DNA of 40,751 bases from a bacterium (GCA_021799575.1 JAJZAD010000007.1:1-40751); one strand, 5' to 3'. Numbered from the stretch's first letter, positions 23,325 to 32,852 are shown. The notes: generated by a model from the letters alone, not told the origin. A program made the numbers and translations.

Positions 23325-24750
23325 AATAATACTGAAAAAAATTATAGCCTTAGACAAAAAACAAACCGAAGGAGGTTGGTTTTTGGTTACTGTATTGGTT
23401 ATAACTTTATTTCTAACTACCCTCGGTTTGGCAATTATGGCGTTTGCGACGACAAATTATCAGGTGTCGAGACAGCAGCTATATATCCAGAACGCTCAGT
23501 TAACGGCTGAAGCGGGGATTGAACAAACAATCGCCCAACTAAACCAGAACAGCAGTTTTGCCGGTTACCCGTCGGCAACCGAGTTTTTCGATAACTCGAC
23601 ACAGGGTTACGGCGCGTTTACTACAACCATCGCCTCTATGTCGGGCAACCCTAACGGCAAAGTTATCACCTCAACCGGAAAAGTATATAACTATAACGAT
23701 ACTACGCAGCTCATGGCGTCATACGCGGTACAGGTCACAACCGTCGGTACTTCGGCTTCGGGTTATTCAGTCATTACCGGTCCGGGAGGGCTAATTTTAT
23801 CCGGTAGCGGTGCCGTAACCAACTCGACGCTTTATGTTAACGGGTATATTAATATGAGTGGCGGATCGTCAATCGGTACTCAGTCGAGTCCGTCTACCGT
23901 ATATGTTGCGGATGATTGGTGCCCTCAAGGATCCAATCCCGGCAGCACTTTTCCAAGCGTGTGTTCATCTTCAGTCCAACCGATTACACTAGGCTACAGT
24001 ACCTATATTTATGGGTCCGTCTGCGCAACTAACCAGACTTCGAAAGGGCCAAACGGTAATGAAATACAGCCCGGTAACGGCGGACAAGGATTGGAGGTTG
24101 GGTGTACAGCTAACCCGATCAGTCCCCCTTATTATGATTGGCAGACGCAGGAATCGTCGGTGACTACCGTTGCCAGCGGTACATCGGGACAATATGCCTG
24201 TAGCGGTTCGGGAACGGTTACCATACCCGCAAATACCGAGTTAACCGGAAGTAACATAACCTGGGGTAACAGTTGTAATTACGATATCTTGGGCAACGTC
24301 TATATACCGGGGAACCTGACAATTAACGGGGCTTCACAGGTCAGTGTCAGCAATTCGCTTGGTTCTACCATGCCCGTAGTTTTGGTAGGCGGGACCATAA
24401 ATGTTGATGGTAGTGCCACTATTCTAGAAAATTCTGACAAAACCGGCATTGATTTTATCTCCATTGACAGTAATGCACCATGTGATTCAAGCTGTACCTC
24501 GATTACCGGTACCGATCTATACAACACGATGACGTTTCAAACCGTAAAGGTCGGAGGGGCTGCTCAGGTTCAGGGCTCAATTTTTGACGCCTACTGGGGT
24601 GAGGTTACGTTAGACGGTTCGGGAATTATAGGTGGTGCGGCGGGTCAAACCATTAATATGAGTGGAGCAGGTACGATTACTTTTGGAACCGAGTTAGACT
24701 CGGGCAGTACTACCTGGACGATCACCAGTTATGAGCCGATAGCCCAGTAG
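23317..24750 (+). CDS. PilX/GspK-like tip protein with a repetitive beta-rich secreted domain
   Basis: A 477-residue protein. The N-terminus is basic, then GGWFLVTVLVITLFLTTLGL and the helix QLTAEAGIEQTIAQLNQN, as in PilX N-terminal-domain proteins; the usual Glu5 is replaced. The rest is a Gly/Ser/Thr/Asn-rich region with repeated short strands (GGLILSGSGAVTNSTLYVNG, NISGGSSIG-like units, VGGTINVDGSATI), resembling a polymer-forming or bactofilin-like beta-solenoid. Several Cys pairs are present. It is probably exposed at the pilus tip or on the cell surface and may bind a ligand; that is inference. Confidence 0.75.
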   Translation: MNKIILKKIIALDKKQTEGGWFLVTVLVITLFLTTLGLAIMAFATTNYQVSRQQLYIQNAQLTAEAGIEQTIAQLNQNSSFAGYPSATEFFDNSTQGYGAFTTTIASMSGNPNGKVITSTGKVYNYNDTTQLMASYAVQVTTVGTSASGYSVITGPGGLILSGSGAVTNSTLYVNGYINMSGGSSIGTQSSPSTVYVADDWCPQGSNPGSTFPSVCSSSVQPITLGYSTYIYGSVCATNQTSKGPNGNEIQPGNGGQGLEVGCTANPISPPYYDWQTQESSVTTVASGTSGQYACSGSGTVTIPANTELTGSNITWGNSCNYDILGNVYIPGNLTINGASQVSVSNSLGSTMPVVLVGGTINVDGSATILENSDKTGIDFISIDSNAPCDSSCTSITGTDLYNTMTFQTVKVGGAAQVQGSIFDAYWGEVTLDGSGIIGGAAGQTINMSGAGTITFGTELDSGSTTWTITSYEPIAQ

Positions 24751-24832
24751 AATATAAAGTTTTATAAGCGCATTTTAGGTCAAACAGCGTTAGAATATGC
24801 TTTGGACAGTTTAAAAACAATCCATTTAAAAA

Positions 24833-25315
24833 ATGTCTAAACTCTCTAATGAAAACGGTCTTAGTATGATTGAACTGATGATTGTATTAGTGACCGTGCT
24901 CGTATTGGTAGGAATAGTTGGCTATGCATACGATGGAATTAAAGCGCGCTCCAGAAATGATCAGAGAACGACGGAAATACGCCGTTTACAGGTGTTTATT
25001 GAAACTTTTTACTCTCAGAATATGTATTATCCCAGCCGGGCAGACTTAAATAATCCAACATGGGACCAGGCCAATCTAAAAGGATTTAGTATTACCTATC
25101 TAGAAGATCCGCTATGGAGCAGCAAAGGTAAGGAATGCACGTCCAGTAGCGGCCAGCCTATCCTGCTTGCTAAATCGAAACTGGGTTGTTTCGGCTACGA
25201 TCCCACCGATAACGGAGTCAGCTGCGAAAGTGACGCTCAAAGTTGTGACAAGTATACACTGAGTGCAACACTGGAAAACGGAGCCGGAGTTTATACCAAA
25301 TACCAGCTGGATTAA
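24833..25315 (+). CDS. Pilin-like protein (GspG/PilE-type)
   Basis: A 160-residue prepilin with signal NENGLSMIELMIVLVTVLVL (Leu instead of Phe at +1, Glu5 kept). The following helix and head read ARSRNDQRTTEIRRLQVFIE, then YYPSRADLNN, the GspG/PilE-like order. Four Cys in the head (near residues 102, 118, 129 and 137) could form two disulfides. An 82-bp gap separates it from the tip protein gene. Confidence 0.85.
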   Translation: MSKLSNENGLSMIELMIVLVTVLVLVGIVGYAYDGIKARSRNDQRTTEIRRLQVFIETFYSQNMYYPSRADLNNPTWDQANLKGFSITYLEDPLWSSKGKECTSSSGQPILLAKSKLGCFGYDPTDNGVSCESDAQSCDKYTLSATLENGAGVYTKYQLD

Positions 25316-25378
25316 TAAATGTCGTAAAAAGGTGCGCATTTTAGTTAAAATCGACTATACTAGTAAGTAATTAAACTA

Positions 25379-26491
25379 ATGCTTGTGGGCAGCATACAAA
25401 AACTTCCGTATTTCTTTAAAGCAAAGCCGTTGTTTGGACTGGACATAGGTAACGGCTCTTTAAAGGTGATGCAGACCGAGAGCGCTCCTAACTCAGATAC
25501 TGCACATACCAGCGCCAAAACGATATCCAGACTAATAGGTTACGGCAGTTGCGTTTTCGATCGCAGCGCCATAGATAAAGGCATAATAACCAATCCTGAA
25601 ATCGTAGCCCAGGCAGCCCAAAAACTTTTTGCCTCCGACTTAGTAGGTGACATTACCACTAGGCGAGTAGCGATGACTATCCCCTCTTACCGTACTTTTA
25701 CCCGTTCGCTTAAATTACCGAATCTCTCTTCTAAAGAACTAGACGAAGCAATCAAAATGGAAGCGGAACAATACATACCGATGCCTTTAGATCAACTGTA
25801 TTTGGATTATCAACCGATCCGTAATACCGAGGAGGGCAAAGAGTACCTGTTAGTAGCAGTAGCGAAGAGTATTGTCGATTCATACATTGAACTGGCAGTA
25901 ATTATGGGTCTCGAACCGGTTCTAATTGAGACCACAATGAGTGCCGCCGCCCGATTGTTTTCAAATGACTACCAAAGCGATGTACCGACCATAATTATCG
26001 ATTTCGGATCGCTTTCATCGGATATCAGCGTGATTGACGGCAACATGTTAACAACCGGTACCGTACAAGGTGGCGGAGAAATATTTACCAAAACTATCGC
26101 CGATACCTTGCATGTTACTCCTGAAGAGGCACATATCATTAAAACCAGATACGGCCTGGGGGTAAGCAAACGCCAGGATGAGGTTCGTAACGGACTTAAA
26201 CCGGTATTCGAGCAAATAAGCCGGGAAATCAAGCGTCTGATACGTTATTACGAGGAGCACTACGGAAACGAACGGTCCATTAAGCAGTTAGTTACCTTAG
26301 GCGGAGGAAGTAATATGCCCGGTCTAAACGAGTTGCTTACGGACAGCCTTCGACTGGCAGTGCGTCCGTGCGACCCTTGGCAATACCTTAAAGTAAGTAA
26401 GATGAAGCTGCCTTCGCATCCCGATAAACAGATGTATGCTACTGCCGCTGGCTTGTCCATGGCGGATCCCTCGGAGGTGTTCTTAAAATGA
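25379..26491 (+). CDS. pilM: Type IV pilus assembly protein PilM
   Basis: The 370-residue cytoplasmic actin-like ATPase that binds the N-terminus of PilN and links to PilB. ASKHA motifs are FGLDIGNGSLKVMQ (phosphate 1), IIIDFGSLSSDISVI (phosphate 2) and LVTLGGGSNMPGL (adenosine). EAIKMEAEQYIPMP is the typical PilM signature. A -10 TATACT (25356-25361) lies 17 nt upstream of the start. It overlaps pilN by 4 bp (ATGA). Confidence 0.94.
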   Translation: MLVGSIQKLPYFFKAKPLFGLDIGNGSLKVMQTESAPNSDTAHTSAKTISRLIGYGSCVFDRSAIDKGIITNPEIVAQAAQKLFASDLVGDITTRRVAMTIPSYRTFTRSLKLPNLSSKELDEAIKMEAEQYIPMPLDQLYLDYQPIRNTEEGKEYLLVAVAKSIVDSYIELAVIMGLEPVLIETTMSAAARLFSNDYQSDVPTIIIDFGSLSSDISVIDGNMLTTGTVQGGGEIFTKTIADTLHVTPEEAHIIKTRYGLGVSKRQDEVRNGLKPVFEQISREIKRLIRYYEEHYGNERSIKQLVTLGGGSNMPGLNELLTDSLRLAVRPCDPWQYLKVSKMKLPSHPDKQMYATAAGLSMADPSEVFLK

Positions 26492-27102
26492 TTAACTTGC
26501 TGCCGCCGGAAACTAAGCGTGCTTACTACTATGCGCAAGTCAATACCAGACTGCTTAAATGGATACTGGTCTTAATTGTTGGGATTATCGGGTTGGTAGC
26601 AGTCGGAACCTACGGATGGATAAACTTGCACCGGTCTACTACTAAAAACCAGGCCATAGTAAATAATCTAGATCAGACATTAACCGCCAATCATCTTCCG
26701 AGTGTCGAACAGCAAATACTGACAATTTCAAATGACTTTTCGTTGACGGTTAAGGTACTTTCTCAAGAAGTGTTATTCTCTAAGCTGCTCTCGCGCATGG
26801 CGGCCGCCATGCCGGCAGGAGCAAATTTAACCGCTCTTAATATAACCAATACGGCGAGCGGGTCCGGACTGGATATCACGGCCGAGGCGACCGATTATAC
26901 TGCCGCGACACAGGTACAGGTTAACTTATCGGATCCGGCTAACGGGATTTTCTCCAAAGCGGACTTGGTAAGCATCAGTTGCAGTAGCTCGCAAAATAAC
27001 TCCTCAACCTTTAATAGTGCTTATCCTTGCATCGTATCTTTAAGAGCCCAATTCGCCCCAAATAATCAGTTTTTATTCATAAACCAAAAGGCGGGACAGT
27101 AA
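26488..27102 (+). CDS. pilN: Type IV pilus assembly protein PilN
   Basis: A 204-residue bitopic membrane protein. It opens with MINLLPPETK, the conserved PilM-binding peptide, followed by a membrane helix (about residues 25-47) and an extracytoplasmic domain with a coiled segment. Its start overlaps the pilM stop and pilO begins 1 nt after it. Confidence 0.9.
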   Translation: MINLLPPETKRAYYYAQVNTRLLKWILVLIVGIIGLVAVGTYGWINLHRSTTKNQAIVNNLDQTLTANHLPSVEQQILTISNDFSLTVKVLSQEVLFSKLLSRMAAAMPAGANLTALNITNTASGSGLDITAEATDYTAATQVQVNLSDPANGIFSKADLVSISCSSSQNNSSTFNSAYPCIVSLRAQFAPNNQFLFINQKAGQ

Positions 27103-27103
27103 A

Positions 27104-27727
27104 ATGGAACGTAAGAAAATGGAATTTACTAGCCATCTGTTAAACCGTCTGCTCATAGTTTCAATAATCATTCTGATTTTAGGAGTTTTCCTCGGAAGTA
27201 AAGTTATTTTAGGAAAGCTCAAGACTCAATCGAATACGCTTGTCAGCTTAAAAGCCCAAAGCCAAGCCCTTTCGGACGAACAAACCTATTTAGCCCAAGC
27301 GAAAGCCGAGATTAAGAAATATTCCGTCCTTGAGCAAATCACCCAATCCATAGTTCCCCAGGATAAGGACCAAGCCCAAACGGTAAGAGAAATAGTTAAT
27401 CTAGCCCAAGCTAACGGTATAACCCTATCCGGTATCAGTTTCCCCTCATCGACCCTTGGCAGTACTACCGGTGCCCCGGCCAATACCAGTAGTATATCCC
27501 TCTCTCAATTGACACCGGTTAAGGGCATTTCAGGAGTTTACGTTTTGCCGATTCAAGTTAATGACAGCCAGGCCTCTGGTGCGGTCAGCTATAGTAATTT
27601 CTACTCATTTTTAACTAGCCTTGAGCAAAACCGGCGTACTAGTCTTGTTACGGGACTCAGCATCGAGCCCCTAAACAACGGATTAATAACTTTCAGCTTA
27701 ACAATTAACGAGTATATTAAACCTTAG
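27104..27727 (+). CDS. pilO: Type IV pilus assembly protein PilO
   Basis: A 207-residue bitopic protein: short cytoplasmic N-terminus, membrane helix at about residues 15-35, coiled coil (LVSLKAQSQALSDEQTYLAQ), then a ferredoxin-like periplasmic-type domain including VREIVNLAQANGITLSGISF. PilO dimerises with PilN. Assignment rests on position and architecture more than on strong sequence motifs. Confidence 0.82.
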   Translation: MERKKMEFTSHLLNRLLIVSIIILILGVFLGSKVILGKLKTQSNTLVSLKAQSQALSDEQTYLAQAKAEIKKYSVLEQITQSIVPQDKDQAQTVREIVNLAQANGITLSGISFPSSTLGSTTGAPANTSSISLSQLTPVKGISGVYVLPIQVNDSQASGAVSYSNFYSFLTSLEQNRRTSLVTGLSIEPLNNGLITFSLTINEYIKP

Positions 27728-27736
27728 AGCGACGTT

Positions 27737-28045
27737 ATGAATAATAATATCTCCAAATCAGGTTTAAAACTCAGCTCGCAAACGATTCGCGAACTGCTCA
27801 TTAAGAGCCGGAAATACGTCTGGTTATTATTGCTAGTCTTCTTTGTCGTTGTTTACGGCTATATACTGTTACAGATTAACAGCTTTTCGCACACTCAACC
27901 GTCGCAGCTTCAGGTGTCCTCTTATCAAAAAACTTCAGCCGCTCCACCAATTAATCCGGCAGTGGTAAACAAACTGGAGCAGATGAAAAACAATTCCGTA
28001 AGCGTTCAGGCGTTATTTAATCAGGCAAGATCGAATCCGTTCTAG
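27737..28045 (+). CDS. Small bitopic membrane protein at the end of the pilus operon
   Basis: A 102-residue protein with one membrane helix at about residues 29-50 (WLLLLVFFVVVYGYILLQIN) and a short outside tail ending VQALFNQARSNPF. It lies 9 nt after pilO, in the place of pilP in other systems, but lacks a lipobox and is far too short to be a normal PilP. A role in the PilMNO platform is inferred from context. Confidence 0.7.
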   Translation: MNNNISKSGLKLSSQTIRELLIKSRKYVWLLLLVFFVVVYGYILLQINSFSHTQPSQLQVSSYQKTSAAPPINPAVVNKLEQMKNNSVSVQALFNQARSNPF

Positions 28046-28090
28046 AAGACAAAATCAAATCAATGTCGACTGATTGGGGTCGTCTTTTTT
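28046..28090 (+). terminator. Terminator of the pilMNO operon, overlapping the ruvB 3' end
   Basis: AAGAC (28046-28050) pairs with GTCTT (28082-28086), with a nested AATCA/TGATT stem inside, followed by a run of six T ending at 28090. It starts directly after the stop codon at 28045 and lies within the end of the convergent ruvB gene. Confidence 0.5.
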
Positions 28091-29083
28091 CTTGCCCAGG
28101 TGCGAATAAGTCTTAGCGGTCACTTTACGTCCCCTAGGAGTACGTTCGAGTAACCCTATTTGTAATAAATACGGTTCAATCATGTCTTCTATAGTTAAAC
28201 GTTCCTCTGCGGTAATAGCGGCCAAAGTTTCTATGCCGACCGGTCCGCCATGATAATTGTCGATTATAGCGCTAAGAAGCATCCTGTCCGCGGGATCTAA
28301 TCCTAGTTCGTCAATATCTAATAATTCCAATGATTTATAGGCAATTTCGGAGTCTATGATCCCGTCACCGTTTATATCCGCATAATCACGTACGCGTTTC
28401 AATAATCGGTTGGCAATTCTAGGAGTTAGCCGGGAACGCGAGGCTAAGACAGCTGCCGCCTTAGTGTCGATCTTGATATCCAGTATCTTAGCCGCCCGCT
28501 TAATGATAGCTTCAATTTGATCCTGGGTATAAAAATCCAACCTGTGAACCATACCGAACCGATCACGCAGAGGAGCTGCGATTGCGCCGGTTCGCGTAGT
28601 CGCCCCTATGATCGTAAAGTGCGGCAGATCCAGGCGAAGACTGCGGGCAGACGGTCCCTTGCCTAACATAATATCCAGTTTGAAATCTTCCATTGCCGTA
28701 TATAACACTTCTTCTACAGTACGGTGCAACCTGTGAATTTCGTCAATGAACAAGATGTCGTTATCTGCAAGATTTGTTAATAGACTAGCCAGATCTCCCG
28801 GACGTTCAACGGCTGGACCGCTGGTAATCCTTATCTGAGCCCCCATTTCATTAGCGATAACCGAAGCCATAGTCGTTTTACCTAGGCCGGGAGGACCATA
28901 AAGCAAAATGTGATCAAGCGGTTCGTTCCTTTTCTTCGCAGCGGCGATTGCCAGTTTCAAATTTTCTTTCAGGCGGTCTTGCCCGATATAACCCGCAAAA
29001 TCTTTAGGTCTTAAAGTTATATCTACTTGCGGATCTTCGCTATCTAAGCCATCGGCTGATGCATTGATAATACGATCGATCAT
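28055..29083 (-). CDS. ruvB: Holliday junction branch migration ATPase RuvB
   Basis: A 342-residue AAA+ motor that drives branch migration with RuvA. Motifs: [15 protein letters not shown], Walker [12 protein letters not shown], Walker [11 protein letters not shown], sensor GATTRTGAI, the arginine finger region PLRDRFG, and a C-terminal winged helix with [13 protein letters not shown]. Full length. Last gene of the yebC-ruvC-ruvA-ruvB cluster. Confidence 0.97.
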   Translation of the reverse strand: MIDRIINASADGLDSEDPQVDITLRPKDFAGYIGQDRLKENLKLAIAAAKKRNEPLDHILLYGPPGLGKTTMASVIANEMGAQIRITSGPAVERPGDLASLLTNLADNDILFIDEIHRLHRTVEEVLYTAMEDFKLDIMLGKGPSARSLRLDLPHFTIIGATTRTGAIAAPLRDRFGMVHRLDFYTQDQIEAIIKRAAKILDIKIDTKAAAVLASRSRLTPRIANRLLKRVRDYADINGDGIIDSEIAYKSLELLDIDELGLDPADRMLLSAIIDNYHGGPVGIETLAAITAEERLTIEDMIEPYLLQIGLLERTPRGRKVTAKTYSHLGKKKDDPNQSTLI

Positions 29084-29108
29084 AGACTTAAAGCCATTGT
29101 ATCAGGTA

Positions 29109-29690
29109 TTAAGCACGGCTCTTCAGCGCCAGCTTAATTCTTTCTTGAGTCGAGAGCGTAGGATCAATGTTAACAAGTGCCTTTTTAGCGTCGTATACAT
29201 CAAAGCCCAGGCTAATCAAAGCCTCAACAGCTTCGTCATTATCCATGTCTCCGCTACGACCTACTACTGCTTCCGCCTCAGCAGACGCCAAAAGACCGAC
29301 CTTATCTCTAAGTTCAACTACTATTTGTTCCGCAGCGCGTCTGCCAACTCCTTTAGCGCTCTGCAGCAGTTTGGTGTCACCGGCGGCAATAGCCTGGCGG
29401 ATTTTTTCACTCGAACCAAGGTTCATTACCGCCAGCGCTACTTTAGGACCGACATTTTTAACCGACAGTAGTCTATTAAACAGTTGCCGGCTTTCACTGG
29501 ACGTAAAACCGTATAACACGTGTGCATCTTCTTTGATTTGCTCATGAATAAATAGTTTGATCGGTTTTGCGGTTTCCAGTTGGTTGAGTATCTCAGTAGT
29601 AGTGAAAATTTCATAACCTATTCCGGATACGTTAATTACTAACCTGTCAATATCTTTTTCCTCTACGTAGCCTTCTATAGACGAAATCAT
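29109..29690 (-). CDS. ruvA: Holliday junction binding protein RuvA
   Basis: A 193-residue tetrameric junction-binding protein. An N-terminal OB domain (MISSIEGYVEEK) precedes two helix-hairpin-helix motifs (LLSVKNVGPKVALAVMN and LQSAKGVGRRAAEQIVVEL) and a C-terminal RuvB-binding domain (EALISLGFDVYDAKKALVNI). It sits 25 bp before ruvB on the same strand. Confidence 0.95.
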   Translation of the reverse strand: MISSIEGYVEEKDIDRLVINVSGIGYEIFTTTEILNQLETAKPIKLFIHEQIKEDAHVLYGFTSSESRQLFNRLLSVKNVGPKVALAVMNLGSSEKIRQAIAAGDTKLLQSAKGVGRRAAEQIVVELRDKVGLLASAEAEAVVGRSGDMDNDEAVEALISLGFDVYDAKKALVNIDPTLSTQERIKLALKSRA

Positions 29691-29703
29691 GGGTCTTATT
29701 ATG

Positions 29704-30186
29704 TCACATATTTATGGCTGAGGTTTGGGCGTGTGTAATTGCTGCCGCCAGTGCATCGGCTGCATCATCCGGCTTAGGGACGGTTTCGAGCTTAAGAATT
29801 ACCCGCACCATTTCCTGCATCTGCTTTTTATCTGCACGTCCGTACCCCGTAATTGCCATCTTAATCTGTAAAGGCGTATATTCGGCAACCTTCAGCTTGG
29901 CTTGGATAGCTGCCAATAGGATAACTCCTCTACTTTGTGATACGGTCATAGCGGTTGTGACGTTACGGGCAAAAAATAGTCTTTCTACGCTGACGCAATC
30001 GGGTTTGTGGTAATGAATTAGTTGGTTCAGCTCGTCATAGATAGTTAAAAGACGCACTTCATCAGATTGTCCAGCGCGAGTCCTAATTACTCCTGCATCA
30101 ATTAAATTCAGCCCACCGGTTTGGGCGTTAATCAACCCGAAGCCAACGATACCTGTGCCCGGGTCTATGCCTAGAATTTTGAACAT
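29704..30186 (-). CDS. ruvC: Holliday junction resolvase RuvC
   Basis: A 160-residue RNase H-fold endonuclease that cuts Holliday junctions. The four catalytic acids are in view: Asp in LGIDPGTGIVGFG, Glu in SVERLFFARN, and two Asp in DDAADALAAAITH. Full length; 13 bp separate it from ruvA. Confidence 0.96.
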   Translation of the reverse strand: MFKILGIDPGTGIVGFGLINAQTGGLNLIDAGVIRTRAGQSDEVRLLTIYDELNQLIHYHKPDCVSVERLFFARNVTTAMTVSQSRGVILLAAIQAKLKVAEYTPLQIKMAITGYGRADKKQMQEMVRVILKLETVPKPDDAADALAAAITHAQTSAINM

Positions 30187-30210
30187 AACTGTTAACTAAT
30201 TCTAGCCGTA

Positions 30211-30945
30211 TTAACTAATGTGCGCCAGGACCGATTCAGAAATATCAAAGTTAACATATGTATTTGTAACTTCGTCTATATCCTCCAGGGCTTCCATCAG
30301 TCTAAGTATCTTCGAGGCAGTTTCGGCATCTTTAATTTCTACCGTATTTTTCGGGACAAACACTATTTCGGCATCTAGAGGTTTAAGTCCCGATGTCTCT
30401 AAAGCCTTCCTTACTTGATTTAGTACCTTAGGATCGGTGTAAATAACTGTGCCATCATCTTCTTCAACTATATCGTTTGCCCCGGTTTCAATGGCGATTT
30501 CTAAAACCCTGTCACCTTTTTCTGCTACTCTAACCATGCCCCGCCGGTCAAACTGAAATACCACGCTGCCCTTTTCCGCTAAAGTACCTCCATGACGATT
30601 AAAAGCCACTCTAATATCTGAGTAAGTCCGATTAATATTATCCGTCGTACACTCAACCAATACCGCTACTCCGCCAGGCCCATAGCCTTCATAAAGCAAT
30701 TCCTGCAGTTGAGCGGCATCTTTGTCTTTCTGTCTGTCTATTGCCCTTTGAATATTGGCCATAGGCATATTGGCAGCTTTAGCTTTATCTATAGCCAGCC
30801 TTAGAGCAAAGTTAGTTTCAGGATCGGTACCATTTCTAGCAGCAACAGCAATTGTATTGCCTAGTTTTGTGAATATAGCACCACGGGCCGCATCCTTAGC
30901 TCCCTTTTGCCTCTTGATAGTAGACCATTTACTATGACCGCTCAT
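30211..30945 (-). CDS. yebC: YebC/PmpR-family regulator or translation factor
   Basis: A 244-residue protein with the invariant start MSGHSKWSTIKRQKGAKDAA and later ANMPMANIQRAIDRQ, EGYGPGGVAVLVE and RHGGTLAEKGSV. The family has been described as DNA-binding regulators near ruv genes and, more recently, as factors relieving ribosome stalling at proline stretches. First gene of the ruv cluster; GAGGAA precedes the ATG. Confidence 0.95.
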   Translation of the reverse strand: MSGHSKWSTIKRQKGAKDAARGAIFTKLGNTIAVAARNGTDPETNFALRLAIDKAKAANMPMANIQRAIDRQKDKDAAQLQELLYEGYGPGGVAVLVECTTDNINRTYSDIRVAFNRHGGTLAEKGSVVFQFDRRGMVRVAEKGDRVLEIAIETGANDIVEEDDGTVIYTDPKVLNQVRKALETSGLKPLDAEIVFVPKNTVEIKDAETASKILRLMEALEDIDEVTNTYVNFDISESVLAHIS

Positions 30946-31032
30946 AGTTGTTTGGTTCCTCGTTTATAAAAACACTTATTCTATCTGTTATTTTATCACT
31001 ATACATAACAATGCTCCATGATTAGTAAACAA

Positions 31033-31060
31033 TTGACAATCTTCTTACTTACCGGATAAT
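31033..31060 (+). promoter_or_regulatory. Promoter of tRNA-Lys
   Basis: A perfect -35 TTGACA (31033-31038), a 16-bp spacer and -10 GATAAT (31055-31060). Transcription would start near 31067, leaving a short leader to be trimmed before the tRNA 5' end at 31095. Confidence 0.7.
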
Positions 31061-31085
31061 GTAATGGGTAAATCACCTGAAAAAG

Positions 31086-32846
31086 TTATGCTATGGGCCC
31101 ATAGCTCAGTCGGTTAGAGCACCTGCCTTTTAAGCAGGGTGTCGTGGGTTCGAATCCCACTGGGCCCTCCATATTACCTTCGTCTTCAAAAGCAAGCTTA
31201 AAGACCTCGCTCAGCCCTGTTATTTTTCGAATCTCTGGTGTTTCACAAGTTAAATCCGAGTAAACCGGCGCCATGTTGAATAAAACACCGAAAAAGTTAG
31301 CTTTTTTAAGTGGATCAATCTGTTTGAGCAGCAGATAATCCAGGTGTTTCACAAAATATTTTACGTAAGCCATTATGACCTTAAGATCAGTAGGCTCTTC
31401 TTTCTTTTCTTCTAGCTTTTGCTGTTCCAGCTCGGCTATGTCTGCTTGGAGCTTCATAATATCCTCCTCCATATATTTAATTGCTACTTCACTGCTCAAA
31501 ACCTTGATTTTATCGACCAGTACTTTAACCTGGGTTTTAAGTGACTCAATACGTTTATCAATTGCTTGCCCGTCCTGCATCATGGCAGCTTGGCGTTTTT
31601 CCCACTCGGCCATAACCGCCTTCTCAAGAGCATCAACATAGCTAGGGCTCACTTGTACGCGCTTTATAAAGTTTTCTATAACCGCTTCAAATTCTTCTTT
31701 GGGTATACGTAAATAATGATCCCCCCTGCTGCAGTGATATGCAGGATAATATTTTCCAAGCTTTCCTCTAGCCGCACTACCGCTGAACGGCTTACGGCAA
31801 GTAGGACATAATACTACCTTTTTATACGGGTAGTCCGGATTGATAACCTTCTTATTCTTTTGAAACTCAGGCAACGGACGCCTATATATACTTACTTCTC
31901 CTGTTGGATCTTCTGAGATTATTATTTTGCCGCGGTTGGCTTGATTAAATGTCTCTATGGAAACTAAACCTTTAAACTTACATTTGATAGGTTTATCGCC
32001 AGTCCACTTCTCGCAGTTAATACCCACGTAGATAGGATTCTCCAGATGCCTTAGCAGTCCCTTAAGGTCAAGTTCAACACCGCCCTTCTCTCCCAGTATT
32101 TTAGATGGATCTTTTTTATCTCTAATGACGTCTATCCGTGTCTTATAGCCAAGCCGGTTGATTTCTTCAACTATCTGGTTATCGGATAAAGTGCTATGGC
32201 ACCTGAGATCGAACATTTTAATAATAAACTGGGCCTCATTCGGATTGGCTACCAATATGCGACGTTTACCGTTTGGCGTCTCTATTGAAGTACTATCATA
32301 ACCGTATGGTTGCCGGCGCATCCAATAACCCATTTGCGTGTAGCGGATCTCAGCACCGATCATCCGACTCATGATGTCGCGCATCTCGTCTTTGGCCCGT
32401 TCAGCTTCAAGTATTTCGGATTTCTGCGTTGGTGAGTAAACGCTCCATTTATATTCAAAACCCAGGTGTTCTAGCGTATTAACCTTCTGCGAGCTAATAA
32501 TCCCGTAAATGTCGATCAGCCTGACGTTTGACTTATCTAGCTGCATCTTTAGATGATCATATGAATATGAACCACCACGGGTAAAGCGGTCAATCGACTT
32601 GATAATAAACAGCTGGGTATCGTTCTTCTTGTTTTTGCAGTAATCAATAGCTTCCTGCATCGGTTGCTCTTCTTTAAATGCGGACTCAAAAAAAACAAAG
32701 AACTTTTTAATAGTTATTCCCTTCGACTCCGCAAAGCGCACTATCTGCTCGCGCTGTGCTTCTGGTGAATCACCATCACGCCCCTGTTTGTCTGTTGAAA
32801 CACGAATAGCAGCCACTGCATTCAAGTTTTCTAATTGACCCTGCAT
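31086..32846 (-). CDS. Large serine recombinase (site-specific integrase)
   Basis: A 586-residue recombinase. The N-terminal resolvase domain has the catalytic serine in AAIRVSTDKQG (about residue 17) and later IKSIDRFTRGG. A Recombinase domain follows (GYWMRRQPYGYD, IYVGINCEKWTG), then a zinc ribbon (VVLCPTCRKPFSG and YHCSRGDHY) and a long C-terminal coiled coil (residues about 400-480). The conserved protein seems to end near LSEVFKLAFEDEGNM. The last ~25 residues (containing VGFEPTTP) are translated from the antisense strand of tRNA-Lys, and the stop lies 7 bp beyond it in chromosomal DNA. It probably integrates and excises the element at this tRNA. Confidence 0.93.
   Translation of the reverse strand: MQGQLENLNAVAAIRVSTDKQGRDGDSPEAQREQIVRFAESKGITIKKFFVFFESAFKEEQPMQEAIDYCKNKKNDTQLFIIKSIDRFTRGGSYSYDHLKMQLDKSNVRLIDIYGIISSQKVNTLEHLGFEYKWSVYSPTQKSEILEAERAKDEMRDIMSRMIGAEIRYTQMGYWMRRQPYGYDSTSIETPNGKRRILVANPNEAQFIIKMFDLRCHSTLSDNQIVEEINRLGYKTRIDVIRDKKDPSKILGEKGGVELDLKGLLRHLENPIYVGINCEKWTGDKPIKCKFKGLVSIETFNQANRGKIIISEDPTGEVSIYRRPLPEFQKNKKVINPDYPYKKVVLCPTCRKPFSGSAARGKLGKYYPAYHCSRGDHYLRIPKEEFEAVIENFIKRVQVSPSYVDALEKAVMAEWEKRQAAMMQDGQAIDKRIESLKTQVKVLVDKIKVLSSEVAIKYMEEDIMKLQADIAELEQQKLEEKKEEPTDLKVIMAYVKYFVKHLDYLLLKQIDPLKKANFFGVLFNMAPVYSDLTCETPEIRKITGLSEVFKLAFEDEGNMEGPVGFEPTTPCLKGRCSNRLSYGPIA
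31095..31171 (+). tRNA. tRNA-Lys(TTT), attachment site of the integrated element
   Basis: Acceptor GGGCCCA/TGGGCCC, discriminator T and encoded CCA. The anticodon stem CCTGC/GCAGG closes loop CTTTTAA (anticodon TTT). The T stem GTGGG/CCCAC is perfect. The AT-rich element begins directly after the CCA, and the recombinase gene reads antisense through the whole tRNA. I found no second copy of the tRNA 3' end in the window, so the far junction lies outside or shares only a very short core. Confidence 0.97.
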
Positions 32847-32852
32847 AACCTT

